In this document: in pieces, positions 1-7,995 of the stretch
Layout of the letters: each line of letters begins with the position of its first letter
Position numbering within the stretch: position 1 is the first letter of the stretch
Origin: Clostridia bacterium
GTDB lineage: Bacteria; Bacillota; Clostridia; Oscillospirales; CAG-272
Reading direction: 5' to 3'
Length of the DNA stretch: 64,000 nucleotides
Assembly: GCA_017624905.1 (NCBI GenBank)
Contig: JAGAMD010000025.1
Location: 39,833-103,832 of the forward strand
The notes under the pieces: generated by a model
Seen by the model: only the letters and a program-made list of their open reading frames with translations
Told to the model about the DNA's origin: nothing
Databases searched by the model: none
Translations under genes and position numbers: made by a program

Positions 1-3000
1 GTCTATGTCAACCTTGATTGTTAGAGCGTGGTTGAACATATAGTCATCTAGAGTATCAGTGAGTGATAGCTCAATTTGTGTATCTGTGCGAGATACTGTT
101 GTAAGTGTTGCACTTAGTTGCTCCTTCATATATTGAACAAGCTCAGTGTATGATGCAACCCAAACACCTGTTTGGTGTAGGTATGTGAACTTAGAGTTTG
201 TTGAAGTATATGATGACCAAATATAGCCAGGATTTGAGAATTCAGGCAAGATACCGTGTAGACATTCAACTGTCATACCGCCAACTGAAAGAATATCATT
301 GATTCCCTTTTCGTAAGTTCCGAGAGCAACGTGGTTTAGCTTATACTCACCGTTGTTGTCCGCTTGGAATGTGTATACACCATCTGAGCAAGAATATGAG
401 CCAACCTCAACCCACTCAAAGTATGAGTCTGTTACATTACCATTCTCATCACGTGTTTCAACATATCTGTAAGTACCCTCTGTTTCGCCTGTATCAGCCA
501 AACGGTTTACATCCTTATTATATACATAGTTGATCTTTGTATCGCTCAATGCAACATAGTAGTATAATCCGTCAGGAGATTTAAGTAGTGCGTGAGTACC
601 ACCCTTTTCGTTGAAGGTATATGAGCCGGATGCGTAGTCATATCCACCATCTGTTTCCTCATAGATAGGCTTTTCAAGAGTTTCCCAAACGAGATTGCCG
701 TTTTCGTCAACTGCTTGCTCGCCTGTTTCCTCATCGATTACAGGAGATTGTGTTACCATCTTATACTTGGTTAGAACAGAGCCGTCATCCTTCTTAACGA
801 ACACAAATGGACCTGCATTTTGGTCGTTCTTTGAGATGTATGAGTTCATATTACCCCAAGCACGTCTTGTTGATACCCAAACAAGCTCGCCTACTTTGTT
901 TGTAGATTGTGTAAAGATAACCTCACCTGTCTCTTCATCAACTGTGATATTACCAACAAGTGGGTTTTGTCCCTTACCGTTTGATCTTAATTCATCAATG
1001 ATAGTGTAGAAGTATAATGAGTTACCACCGTTACGAGCACTACCCATCAAGCTTGTTACATACTCGGATGTACCAACTGATGTAGCACCGTTAGGTGTAG
1101 CAAAGCCAAGAATTCTTTGACCTGCAAACTTGCTCATAAACCAATAGTGAGCGTTATGAACGTCGCCGAGAAGTGAGTTCTCTGAAATAGCACCGGAGTA
1201 GTAGCCACCGTGGTTATATGAGTGTGAGCCGAGGTCAAGTGCACCGGATGCAAAGTAGCCCTCCCACTCCTTAACGTAAACGTCTGAATAGCATACTGAA
1301 AGAACTGCGGTAGCCTTCCAACCATATTTTTGAAGCTTTGGAATAATCCATTCATATGTTGAGAGATAGTTACCATCGTCAAGTGTTTGTGCCCACGCAG
1401 CAGGAGCATTGTGGAAGTATGTTGTGATAGTAGCATCTTCAAGCTCGTTATAATAGTTAGTTGTTCTCTTAGCATCACAGTTTTGGCAGGATGATTCCTT
1501 TGTTCCTGCTTCTTTGCCGGATGCAGCAGTAGCAACTACATAGTCGCTCCAGTAGTGACCATAAGAGTCAGTTGCGTCTGTTACTGTTCTAAAGCCACAG
1601 CCGTAGCACTCTTGGATTGTGTAGCCTGCCTCTGTACAAGTAGGAGCAACAACCTCTACGTCCTTAAATGAGTTATGAGGACAGCCGTCGTATCTTGAAA
1701 CGCCAACTGCTTGCTCAATAGCTGTATAAGGAACAAACTCGTAAATTTTGCTTAGATAAGCTTGAGCCTCTGAATCAACAACAAGCTTTAAGCCGGTTGT
1801 GAATTTTTCAATTTCAACTGTAAAGATAACTCTCTTTGCACCGTCAATCTCAACAAGCTCACCGCCATCGGTGAATGAAACATTTCCGCCACCGACAGTA
1901 ACCTTGTATGTATTTACAAGAACCCATTCGCCATTTTCATCTGCGGAGTAAATGGAGAATTGCTTGTTTGAATCAGGAGCGATTGAGAATTGAGCTGCTG
2001 TTACAAATTTTTCTTCAGGGAAGGTAAGTGAGGCATAAACCTCGTCAACTAAGCCTTGAACCTTTTCACGCCAGTTTGTATACCACTCTGTTGATTGAGA
2101 GCCGTCAATAAGTGCGTCAGCACCTGATGCGTATGCGTTATACTTACCGGATGATGCAATTGTTGAGGAGCTGATAAGGTCAGCTGTTACACGCTCGGTT
2201 GAGCTTGTAGCTGCCATAATTTCAACCTCGTAAATCATAGCCGGTGAGAAACGTGTTGAGTGTGAAACCTCAAGACGAAGAGCACTTGTGTTTACAGGAG
2301 TGTCAAACTCGTAAACAACAGAGCCCGCAATACCGGATGGAGATGCGTTCTTGTCGGAGATAACACCAACAGAAACCCATTCATCATTGATAAGTGCTTG
2401 TAAATCATAGGAAACGTAGCAGTCATCGCCAAGCTCCCAAGCGGTGTAGTATGGTAAAAGAACCTTAACCATACCGATATCGTATGCTTCTTTGAATACA
2501 AAGTCTAGGTAGTCGCCATCGAATCTTGCACCGTCAGCAAGAGTATCAGCACACCAGAAGGTTGTTGATGAACCGTCGTTTACCTTGTTTGCTGTACATA
2601 CTGTGTAGTATGATGAAGCAGAAACACCGGCAAATTTAGCGATATCAACGAATGAAGCATTTACATAAGAGCCACCGGTGTATTTATAGTTACCGATTTC
2701 AAGATCGTATAGAATGCCATCAAGCTCAGCAAGTGATGGGATAGAGAATACTTGAGAGCCACCACATACTGTACAGATTTTAGCCTCTTGACCGCCAACA
2801 TATTTCGTTGGAGGGATTAGTGTTACAAAGCTGGTACCATATGTATGGTTACCTGTTGCATAAACCTTTGAGTGGATTCTTTCATAATCACAGCCCTCGT
2901 TAGAGCAGGTAACACGTGTATAACCATCCTCTGCACAGGTTGCTTCAATTACCTCTGTAACCTCATTGTGACCGAATTTTTTAACTACTGTGAATGAGGT

Positions 3001-3444
3001 AAGACCACATTTTACACACTTTGTGTATAGCTTGCCATCCTTTTCACAGGTAGCCGGTGTTGATTTTTCCGGTAGTGGAATTGTTTCCTCGTGTGTACAG
3101 CCTGAGCCACCACCTGCAAACCATGCAGTAAGTGTTACATCAGCTGTAACTGTGCCTGTTTCAAAATTCCATCTTGATGTAGAGCTCTTGCCTGAGTACC
3201 AACCGGAGAAGATTTTGCCTTCAGAGGTTGGAGCAGGGGGCTCCGGAATTTTATCGCCCTCTTTAACTGTTATTGCTGATTCACCTGTAAAGGTAGCACC
3301 CTCAGGCACAACAAATGTAACAGTGTATGTAGGACGGCCGTCATCAGTGTTGTCTCCACCTCCGTCACCAAAGCACGATGTAAGTGCAAGTGAGGAGAAC
3401 AGACAAATAACGGCTAAAAGAAGAATAAGTAATTTCCTTTTCAT
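1..3444 (-). CDS. Cys-rich lipoprotein with polysaccharide-deacetylase-like domain (3' end outside window)
   Basis: The frame stays open for 1148 codons to the left edge, so the C-terminus is missing. The start is the ATG at 3444 behind AAGGAG. A lipoprotein signal peptide ends in the lipobox LTSC (Cys24), so the protein should be anchored outside the membrane. An InlB/Flg_new-type repeat follows, then CxxC modules (TCEKDG..CVKC, TCAEDG). Next come two regions that look like discoidin/F5-8 carbohydrate-binding sandwiches. Around residue 688 the motif TLDDGNYLSTYEW and around residue 739 the motif GSHSYNHG resemble NodB motifs 1 and 2 (Asp pair and HxxxH metal site). That supports a cell-surface polysaccharide deacetylase or a related inactive fold. 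The substrate is unknown. Domain calls are by eye; the deacetylase call is moderate. Confidence 0.75.
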   Translation of the reverse strand, partial: MKRKLLILLLAVICLFSSLALTSCFGDGGGDNTDDGRPTYTVTFVVPEGATFTGESAITVKEGDKIPEPPAPTSEGKIFSGWYSGKSSTSRWNFETGTVTADVTLTAWFAGGGSGCTHEETIPLPEKSTPATCEKDGKLYTKCVKCGLTSFTVVKKFGHNEVTEVIEATCAEDGYTRVTCSNEGCDYERIHSKVYATGNHTYGTSFVTLIPPTKYVGGQEAKICTVCGGSQVFSIPSLAELDGILYDLEIGNYKYTGGSYVNASFVDIAKFAGVSASSYYTVCTANKVNDGSSTTFWCADTLADGARFDGDYLDFVFKEAYDIGMVKVLLPYYTAWELGDDCYVSYDLQALINDEWVSVGVISDKNASPSGIAGSVVYEFDTPVNTSALRLEVSHSTRFSPAMIYEVEIMAATSSTERVTADLISSSTIASSGKYNAYASGADALIDGSQSTEWYTNWREKVQGLVDEVYASLTFPEEKFVTAAQFSIAPDSNKQFSIYSADENGEWVLVNTYKVTVGGGNVSFTDGGELVEIDGAKRVIFTVEIEKFTTGLKLVVDSEAQAYLSKIYEFVPYTAIEQAVGVSRYDGCPHNSFKDVEVVAPTCTEAGYTIQECYGCGFRTVTDATDSYGHYWSDYVVATAASGKEAGTKESSCQNCDAKRTTNYYNELEDATITTYFHNAPAAWAQTLDDGNYLSTYEWIIPKLQKYGWKATAVLSVCYSDVYVKEWEGYFASGALDLGSHSYNHGGYYSGAISENSLLGDVHNAHYWFMSKFAGQRILGFATPNGATSVGTSEYVTSLMGSARNGGNSLYFYTIIDELRSNGKGQNPLVGNITVDEETGEVIFTQSTNKVGELVWVSTRRAWGNMNSYISKNDQNAGPFVFVKKDDGSVLTKYKMVTQSPVIDEETGEQAVDENGNLVWETLEKPIYEETDGGYDYASGSYTFNEKGGTHALLKSPDGLYYYVALSDTKINYVYNKDVNRLADTGETEGTYRYVETRDENGNVTDSYFEWVEVGSYSCSDGVYTFQADNNGEYKLNHVALGTYEKGINDILSVGGMTVECLHGILPEFSNPGYIWSSYTSTNSKFTYLHQTGVWVASYTELVQYMKEQLSATLTTVSRTDTQIELSLTDTLDDYMFNHALTIKVDID

Positions 3445-3459
3445 TTTTTCTCCTTGTTC

Positions 3460-3473
3460 TACAATAAATATTG
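3460..3473. promoter_or_regulatory. Perfect palindrome in the leader of the deacetylase-like gene
   Basis: ACAATAAATATTGT is a perfect 14-bp palindrome lying just upstream of the ribosome binding site of the gene starting at 3444. It could be an operator or chance in AT-rich DNA. Confidence 0.2.
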
Positions 3474-3494
3474 TAAGTTGCGTATGATTTAGTT

Positions 3495-3528
3495 AAAAAT
3501 GTTCCCCCGAAAGATATTTCGAGGGAAC
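3495..3528 (-). terminator. Intrinsic terminator after the Cys-rich lipoprotein
   Basis: A 12-bp imperfect stem (3501-3512 with 3517-3528, loop GATA) is followed on the minus strand by a T-rich run. It lies just past the stop of the gene ending at 3539. Confidence 0.75.
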
Positions 3529-3538
3529 AGATTTAATC

Positions 3539-4753
3539 TTATTTGTTGATTACAAGTGCAGCAACCTCGCTCCAGTAGTCTGAACCATTGGATGGGTTTT
3601 CCATATATACTACAATCTTTGTAATTTCTTGCTCTACTATAAATGCCTTTGTTGCACCAAATGCACCAATACCGAGAGCCTTCTCTGTACCGTCTGAGTA
3701 AGTAACTGTTACTGTGTAAGCAGCACGACCTTGACCTGCTACAACGACCATGTCAACATAAACAGGCTCTTTTGCGTTAAGAGTAATTGTCATAGCGCCT
3801 GTACCCTTACCGGCGATGTTTGTATCTGTGAAGTTACCATCGATAAGAGATGAGCCCTTGTCACCGCCCCAGCAGTCGCCGTCAACGATAGGTGTGTTGA
3901 AGGAGTCGAAGGAGATGTTCTTTAGTGGGTCTGTATCTACGTCATCACATTCTGTGCAAGTACGTGTTCTAACAACTGAACCGCTTTCGCTAACTGTTGT
4001 TTCGTAGTCACCGTATGAGTGGCCAAGAGCCTCTTGTGTTATGTTGTACTCTGTATGACCACAGATACCACATTGTCTTGTTGTTTGAGCTGGAGTTGTA
4101 CATGTAGCCTCAGCTGATTCTTGCCATGCATTCCATTGGTGGTTTTCTGTACCGTCGTTACAGTAAACGATTCTTTCCCACTTTGGAACAAGAACTAAGT
4201 CGCCCTCAACCTTTGTTGAAGCTGTAACTGTTTGCTTTGTTGCGCTGTCTTGCCAACCGTTAAACTTGAAGCCTTCCTTTGAAGCGGTAGGGAAGGTTTG
4301 AAGAACTGTTGAAATTCTGTTACCAACAACAACATCATAGAGTGTCTTAGCGTTTGGATCGTCGAATGTTTCGCCGGAAGCGAGTGTAAATTCAACAGCA
4401 GCAAGCTCGCCAGCTGCCTCCCAAAGAGCTACGATATCCATATCGTAATCTTCAGCTTCTGTCTTTCTGTCTATTGGATATCTGTCGTTTCCATCCTCAA
4501 ACCAGCCAAGGAAAGTGTAGCCCGGTCTTGTAGGTGTAGGAAGCTTACCGATTTTTTCACCGATAACAACCTGCATCTCATCAGATGTACCCTCAGGTAG
4601 CTCACCACCGTTAGGGTCGAGATATAGTGTAACTTTGTTAGCGTCGTCTTCACTGTTGTTCTTGTTTCCAAAGTTGAAGCAAGAAGCAAATGAGAGCACC
4701 ATAAGAGCTGTCAAAGCCATACTAATGATTTTGATTAATGTGCTTTTTTTCAT
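3539..4753 (-). CDS. InlB-repeat, Cys-rich lipoprotein
   Basis: The start is the ATG at 4753, preceded by AAAGGA at good spacing; the frame opens earlier but without a ribosome binding site. It encodes 404 aa. The signal peptide ends in the lipobox FASC (Cys25). Two InlB/Flg_new repeats follow (PGYTFLGWF and EGFKFNGW cores, about residues 40-115 and 120-195). A CxxC zinc-ribbon-like module comes next (ATCTT..CGICGH..TCTEC). The last 120 residues look like a discoidin-type beta sandwich. No catalytic motif is visible. It is probably a surface adhesin or glycan-binding protein, and shares module types with its downstream neighbour and with the esterase at 58.5-60.2 kb. It has its own promoter and terminator. 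Confidence 0.8.
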   Translation of the reverse strand: MKKSTLIKIISMALTALMVLSFASCFNFGNKNNSEDDANKVTLYLDPNGGELPEGTSDEMQVVIGEKIGKLPTPTRPGYTFLGWFEDGNDRYPIDRKTEAEDYDMDIVALWEAAGELAAVEFTLASGETFDDPNAKTLYDVVVGNRISTVLQTFPTASKEGFKFNGWQDSATKQTVTASTKVEGDLVLVPKWERIVYCNDGTENHQWNAWQESAEATCTTPAQTTRQCGICGHTEYNITQEALGHSYGDYETTVSESGSVVRTRTCTECDDVDTDPLKNISFDSFNTPIVDGDCWGGDKGSSLIDGNFTDTNIAGKGTGAMTITLNAKEPVYVDMVVVAGQGRAAYTVTVTYSDGTEKALGIGAFGATKAFIVEQEITKIVVYMENPSNGSDYWSEVAALVINK

Positions 4754-4815
4754 TTTGTTTTTCCTTTCAGAGCAATAAAATATTAGTGCACGTGTGTGCA
4801 ACTCTTTGCGTTATA

Positions 4816-4844
4816 ATTATAGCATTTTAAAAAAATAATGTAAA
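4816..4844 (-). promoter_or_regulatory. Promoter TTTACA-N17-TATAAT
   Basis: Minus-strand -35 TTTACA (4839-4844) and extended -10 TGCTATAAT (hexamer 4816-4821), spacer 17, upstream of the lipoprotein starting at 4753. Confidence 0.75.
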
Positions 4845-4895
4845 TAGATTAATTGTTAAATTGGCTTTTTCTACCTTTTGCACAAAAATTCGCTG

Positions 4896-4934
4896 AAAAA
4901 AAGAAAATGCACAAGGTCAATTTTGTGCATTTTC
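4896..4934 (-). terminator. Intrinsic terminator after the DUF4886 gene
   Basis: A 12-bp perfect stem, GAAAATGCACAA (4903-4914) with TTGTGCATTTTC (4923-4934), is followed by a run of seven T on the minus strand. It terminates the gene ending at 5001. Confidence 0.8.
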
Positions 4935-5000
4935 ACAATAATATTATATTAATAATTATAAAACTAATAAGAAAGAAAAATTGACACCAAAACTCAAAAA

Positions 5001-5720
5001 TTACTGTCCTAAAAGAGATTTTTTCGCAACCTCTTTTAGCTTTTTGTTAATTTCTTTATCTGTGTTTTCCGGCTCATAGGTAACGTTTAGTGGACTATCG
5101 CCCGAGAAAAAGCCATACATAACAAGACCGGCTAGGTATCTGCCGTAGTCAAGAGAGAGGTGAAATCCGTCGCGATTGATATTTCTTTCACCTTGAAATT
5201 CAGGCAAATCACGAGCCAACTCAATAGCCTCGCCGTTTGGAATAACTCTTAAGCTGTGCTTGCCCGCAAGCTGGTTAGATGCTTCAATGATAGCGTTAAT
5301 CATTGTTTTTCTGTTGTTGTCGTAGTTTGCAAAGCCACCGTGAGTGCTGTTATCATCATAAGCCCAAGTGCGATGGAAAACAATCTCGGCTTTTGGGCAT
5401 TGCTCCTTTAAAAACTCTAAAATGTTAGTGAGATAAGGCTCGTATGTTTCTGCTATGCCGGAGTCTTGGCTCACCTGCTGAACGGTGATATAGTCCCATT
5501 TTTTCTTAGTAACTGCCTCATTTATAGATATCATTTTAAGCAGTCTGCCGTTCTTTTGCCACTCGTAGTCAGCACTTTCGTTTACAATATTGCTCCAATG
5601 TCTTTCAAGGGAGCAGCCACCGATATATAGATTACGAACATACATTTTTCCATCGGAAATTTGATGTAGATATCTCGTTGCGTCCTCCGAAAAGCTGTTT
5701 CCTATACATAAAATGTTCAT
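5001..5720 (-). CDS. DUF4886 / SGNH-hydrolase-like protein
   Basis: This 239-aa protein has no signal peptide. The N-terminus LCIGNSFSED matches the DUF4886 family, whose GNS block replaces the GDS nucleophile block of SGNH hydrolases. A second block (TVQQVSQDSG) and a C-terminal DGFHLS with Asp and His complete the likely catalytic set. The family is uncharacterised; members are common in gut Firmicutes and Bacteroidetes near glycan genes, and esterase activity is an inference. The start ATG follows GGAGG, which lies inside the end of the upstream radical SAM gene, with one base between the genes, so translation is probably coupled. Confidence 0.8.
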   Translation of the reverse strand: MNILCIGNSFSEDATRYLHQISDGKMYVRNLYIGGCSLERHWSNIVNESADYEWQKNGRLLKMISINEAVTKKKWDYITVQQVSQDSGIAETYEPYLTNILEFLKEQCPKAEIVFHRTWAYDDNSTHGGFANYDNNRKTMINAIIEASNQLAGKHSLRVIPNGEAIELARDLPEFQGERNINRDGFHLSLDYGRYLAGLVMYGFFSGDSPLNVTYEPENTDKEINKKLKEVAKKSLLGQ

Positions 5721-5721
5721 T

Positions 5722-6681
5722 TTAGGTTTTCCTCCAATATTTTCCTTGATAAGAGTCTCTTTTTACTAGTTCCTTGTCTATGTCATTTATAATTGTAACC
5801 TTTTTCTTGCTCCAAAGAGGTGCAATCAGCTCACTTTCAAGACCGTCGCCCGTTACTCGCTCAATAACTATGTCGGCAGGGAATATTTCAAGCTGATCGC
5901 ATACAATATTAATGTAATCATCTCGCTCCATAGGAATATACTCGCCCGAATTATAAAGCTCGGCAAGAGGTGTGTCCCTAAGCACGTGCAAAAGGTGGAT
6001 TTTTACAAGGTCGGGATGCAAATTAGCGACACGTATCGCGGTGTTTTTCATATCCTCGCCATCTTCATAGGGTAAACCGTTTATAATGTGAATACCTATT
6101 TTTACATTGGGGGCACCCTGCCTGAGTCTTAAAAATCCGTCTTCAAACTGCTTGTAGGTGTGGCAACGGTTGATAAATTCGGCAGTTTTGTCATTTGCAG
6201 TCTGTAATCCAAGCTCAACAGTCAAAGGAATCACTTTTGACACCTTGTCAAGCACAGAAATTATCTCACTGCTAAGACAGTCTGCTCTTGTTGCAACATC
6301 AATCATAACCGCACCGTCAAATTTAGACACGTGGTCAAGCATTTTTTCTAAAATCTGTGGAGATGTGTGCGTATTTGTATATGACTGGAGGTAGGGAATG
6401 AAGCAGTCGGTGTCCCATTTTTCCCTCATTAGCTTAGTACCAATGATGTATTGCTCCAAAAGAGGAGCAACGCCTCGGCTCTGTCCCCAAGAGCTACCGC
6501 CGGAGCAGTAAATACAGCCACCATGACCACACGTGCCGTCGATGTTAGGACAGGTAAAGCCACCATCAAGAGGAATTTTTGCACACTTTTTGCCAAACCT
6601 ATTTTTTAGGTAGTAATTGTAGGTATGGTAGCGCTTGTTTGAATCGCTATACTTAAATGGATTGGAATCAATTTGTGAAAT
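5722..6681 (-). CDS. TIGR01212 (YhcC/YtqA-type) radical SAM protein
   Basis: The sequence KRYHTYNYYLKNRFGKK followed by LDGGFTCPNIDGT and GCIYC is characteristic of the TIGR01212 radical SAM family. Its Cys cluster binds the 4Fe-4S centre that cleaves S-adenosylmethionine. The substrate is not established. The start is unusual. A strong AAGGAGG (6690-6696) lies 8 nt before an ATT codon at 6681, and no ATG, GTG or TTG lies at a usable distance from it. The only upstream standard codon in frame is TTG at 6699, which sits before the AAGGAGG and has no ribosome binding site. I therefore prefer ATT, giving 319 aa. The gene is coupled to the DUF4886 gene. Confidence 0.85.
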   Translation of the reverse strand: MSQIDSNPFKYSDSNKRYHTYNYYLKNRFGKKCAKIPLDGGFTCPNIDGTCGHGGCIYCSGGSSWGQSRGVAPLLEQYIIGTKLMREKWDTDCFIPYLQSYTNTHTSPQILEKMLDHVSKFDGAVMIDVATRADCLSSEIISVLDKVSKVIPLTVELGLQTANDKTAEFINRCHTYKQFEDGFLRLRQGAPNVKIGIHIINGLPYEDGEDMKNTAIRVANLHPDLVKIHLLHVLRDTPLAELYNSGEYIPMERDDYINIVCDQLEIFPADIVIERVTGDGLESELIAPLWSKKKVTIINDIDKELVKRDSYQGKYWRKT

Positions 6682-6776
6682 ACTCGCCACCTCCTTCAAA
6701 TTTAATTACATTTTACATCATTTTAAAGACTAATTCAACATCAAACTGTTTAAAAACCTCATTTTTAAAAAATTGC

Positions 6777-6805
6777 TTGACAAAGTAAACACTATTTGTT
6801 ATAAT
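6777..6805 (+). promoter_or_regulatory. Consensus promoter of tRNA-Thr
   Basis: Perfect TTGACA (6777-6782), 17-bp spacer and TATAAT (6800-6805), 12 nt before the tRNA. Confidence 0.9.
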
Positions 6806-6817
6806 AATTTCGCAAAT

Positions 6818-6893
6818 GCTACTATGGCTCAGTTGGTAGAGCACATCCTTGGTAAGGATGAGGTCGCCGGTTCGATTCCGGCTAGTAGCTCCA
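6818..6893 (+). tRNA. tRNA-Thr (anticodon GGT)
   Basis: A 76-nt cloverleaf with a perfect 7-bp acceptor stem (GCTACTA/TAGTAGC). The anticodon loop is TTGGTAA and the T-loop TTCGATT. CCA is encoded. It reads ACC/ACT Thr codons. Confidence 0.97.
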
Positions 6894-6924
6894 AAAAATC
6901 CTGCACGAAAGTGTGGGATTTTTT
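6893..6924 (+). terminator. Terminator of tRNA-Thr
   Basis: The stem AATCCTGCAC/GTGTGGGATT with loop GAAA is followed by a T-run and directly abuts the tRNA 3' end. Confidence 0.8.
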
Positions 6925-7010
6925 ACTTCTTACCTCTTACCTCTTCACTCTTACCTAAATTTGCAGGATTTTTTGGAAAGTAATAAGTAAAAGGTAAAAG
7001 GGAAGAAAAG
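6925..7010. repeat. TTACCTC-type low-complexity spacer repeat
   Basis: The plus strand carries tandem variants of CTTACCTCTTACCTCTTC, and about 40 nt later a purine tract (AAGTAATAAGTAAAAGG) that is roughly their inverted copy. It looks like spacer filler of a type found in other gut Clostridia. No gene is seen. Confidence 0.45.
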
Positions 7011-7036
7011 CCTTGGCTTTTTAACTTTAAATAGCG

Positions 7037-7071
7037 AAAAAATAAAGGCACTGACTAAAATCAATGCCTTT
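7037..7071 (-). terminator. Terminator after the methylglyoxal-synthase-like gene
   Basis: The stem AAAGGCA..TGA (7044-7054) with TCA..TGCCTTT (7061-7071) is followed by a T-run on the minus strand. Confidence 0.75.
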
Positions 7072-7106
7072 TATTGCTTTTCGTTATATGCCCCTGTTGT
7101 TCTTTT

Positions 7107-7586
7107 TTAAAGTATAAAATCGTCGGGAACAGGAATCTTTTGCTCCAGCTTCTTCTTAAGATTATACTCACTTCTAGGATTAATAAGCTCACGATAATCA
7201 AGGTCGCCACGCTCAAGAGCTGTAACAATAGTTTCAGCAGTTGCGATGTTGGTAGCGAGAAGAGTATTGTGCACATCACAAAGACGGAGTAGGTTTTGCT
7301 CAACTACATAGTGGCCGTTATAAAGAGAATCATTTGTTGGAGTAGTAGAACGGAAATAGAATAGAATATCTATCTCGTCATATGAAATACGAGACGCAAT
7401 TTGTTGCTCTCCACCAAGCTCACCGGAGAGTAGCTTTTCGATTTTTAAGCCTGTTGCCTCTGAAATATATGCACCGGTTGTACTAGTGGCACAAATAGAG
7501 TGTTTGCTTAAAATACCACAGTATGCAATGCAAAACTGTGTGATTAATTCCTTTTTAGTGTCGTCTGCAATGATAGCAATTTCCAA
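7107..7586 (-). CDS. Methylglyoxal synthase-like protein (MgsA family, divergent)
   Basis: This 159-aa protein has the MGS-fold blocks STTGAYISEATG, LSGELGGEQQIASRI and LLATNIATAE. Methylglyoxal synthase converts dihydroxyacetone phosphate to methylglyoxal plus phosphate. The active site departs from the family. The catalytic Asp of GGDQQ (Asp71 in E. coli) is Glu here. The FFWDPL block is replaced by FYFRSTTP, and the HDPD region by NDSLYNGHY with a few extra residues. Activity is therefore doubtful; it could be a ligand-sensing MGS-fold protein. The start is TTG at 7586 behind GGGAGG. It diverges from pyrC. Confidence 0.7.
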   Translation of the reverse strand: MEIAIIADDTKKELITQFCIAYCGILSKHSICATSTTGAYISEATGLKIEKLLSGELGGEQQIASRISYDEIDILFYFRSTTPTNDSLYNGHYVVEQNLLRLCDVHNTLLATNIATAETIVTALERGDLDYRELINPRSEYNLKKKLEQKIPVPDDFIL

Positions 7587-7626
7587 TTTTGAGCACCTCC
7601 CAAAAAAATGAATTCCCTCGAATTTT

Positions 7627-7656
7627 ATAATAACACAATAGTAAGGCTGTTGTCAA
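7627..7656 (-). promoter_or_regulatory. Promoter of the MGS-like gene
   Basis: Minus-strand TTGACA (7651-7656), 18-bp spacer, TATTAT (7627-7632). In the rest of the gap to the pyrC promoter (7657-7832) I see only AT-rich sequence. Confidence 0.6.
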
Positions 7657-7832
7657 TAATTTTTGTGTTTTTTGCCAAAAATAAGGTATAAAAAATATGG
7701 AAAAATTGACGCTTTTCGTCATTATTACCAAAAAACAAACGCTTTAATCGTGAGGTTGCACAAAAATCGCTTTTTGAGATTTTTTTCATTTAATAAATTG
7801 CTAATTTTTTTCTAAAATGTAATAAAATAATA

Positions 7833-7861
7833 TTGACAAATTACTCATACTTTGCTATAAT
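7833..7861 (+). promoter_or_regulatory. Promoter of the pyr cluster
   Basis: TTGACA (7833-7838), 17-bp spacer and extended TGCTATAAT (hexamer 7856-7861). Transcription should begin near 7868, leaving a leader of about 128 nt before pyrC. Confidence 0.85.
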
Positions 7862-7879
7862 ATTAAAAAATAAATCTGC

Positions 7880-7956
7880 GAGAATTCTCGACAAGATTTT
7901 ATGTCGTTATACGACATAATATAGTGTACCTGTCTTGTCTAAAGATAGGTTTTTTT
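7880..7956 (+). promoter_or_regulatory. Attenuator-like leader of pyrC
   Basis: The leader ends in an intrinsic terminator: ACCTGTCTT (7928-7936) pairs with AAGATAGGT (7942-7950), then six T. Upstream GACAAGA (7890-7896) is complementary to TCTTGTC (7933-7939), which contains most of the terminator's 5' arm. The two structures should exclude each other. A hairpin ATGTCGT/ACGACAT (7901-7917) sits between. A 7-codon ORF (7901-7924, MSLYDII) lies just before the terminator, recalling UTP-sensitive pyrBI attenuation, but its ribosome site is weak. I did not find the conserved PyrR-binding loop. Control by pyrimidine level is an inference. Confidence 0.6.
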
Positions 7957-7995
7957 ATGGAATTCAGCTATGAAATAAGAATAGGAGGCTTACAA

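Noticed and set aside
7924-7995. An earlier pyrC start at 7924
   Set aside because: It would lie inside the leader terminator and lacks a ribosome site; ATG at 7996 has AGGAGG 7 nt upstream.
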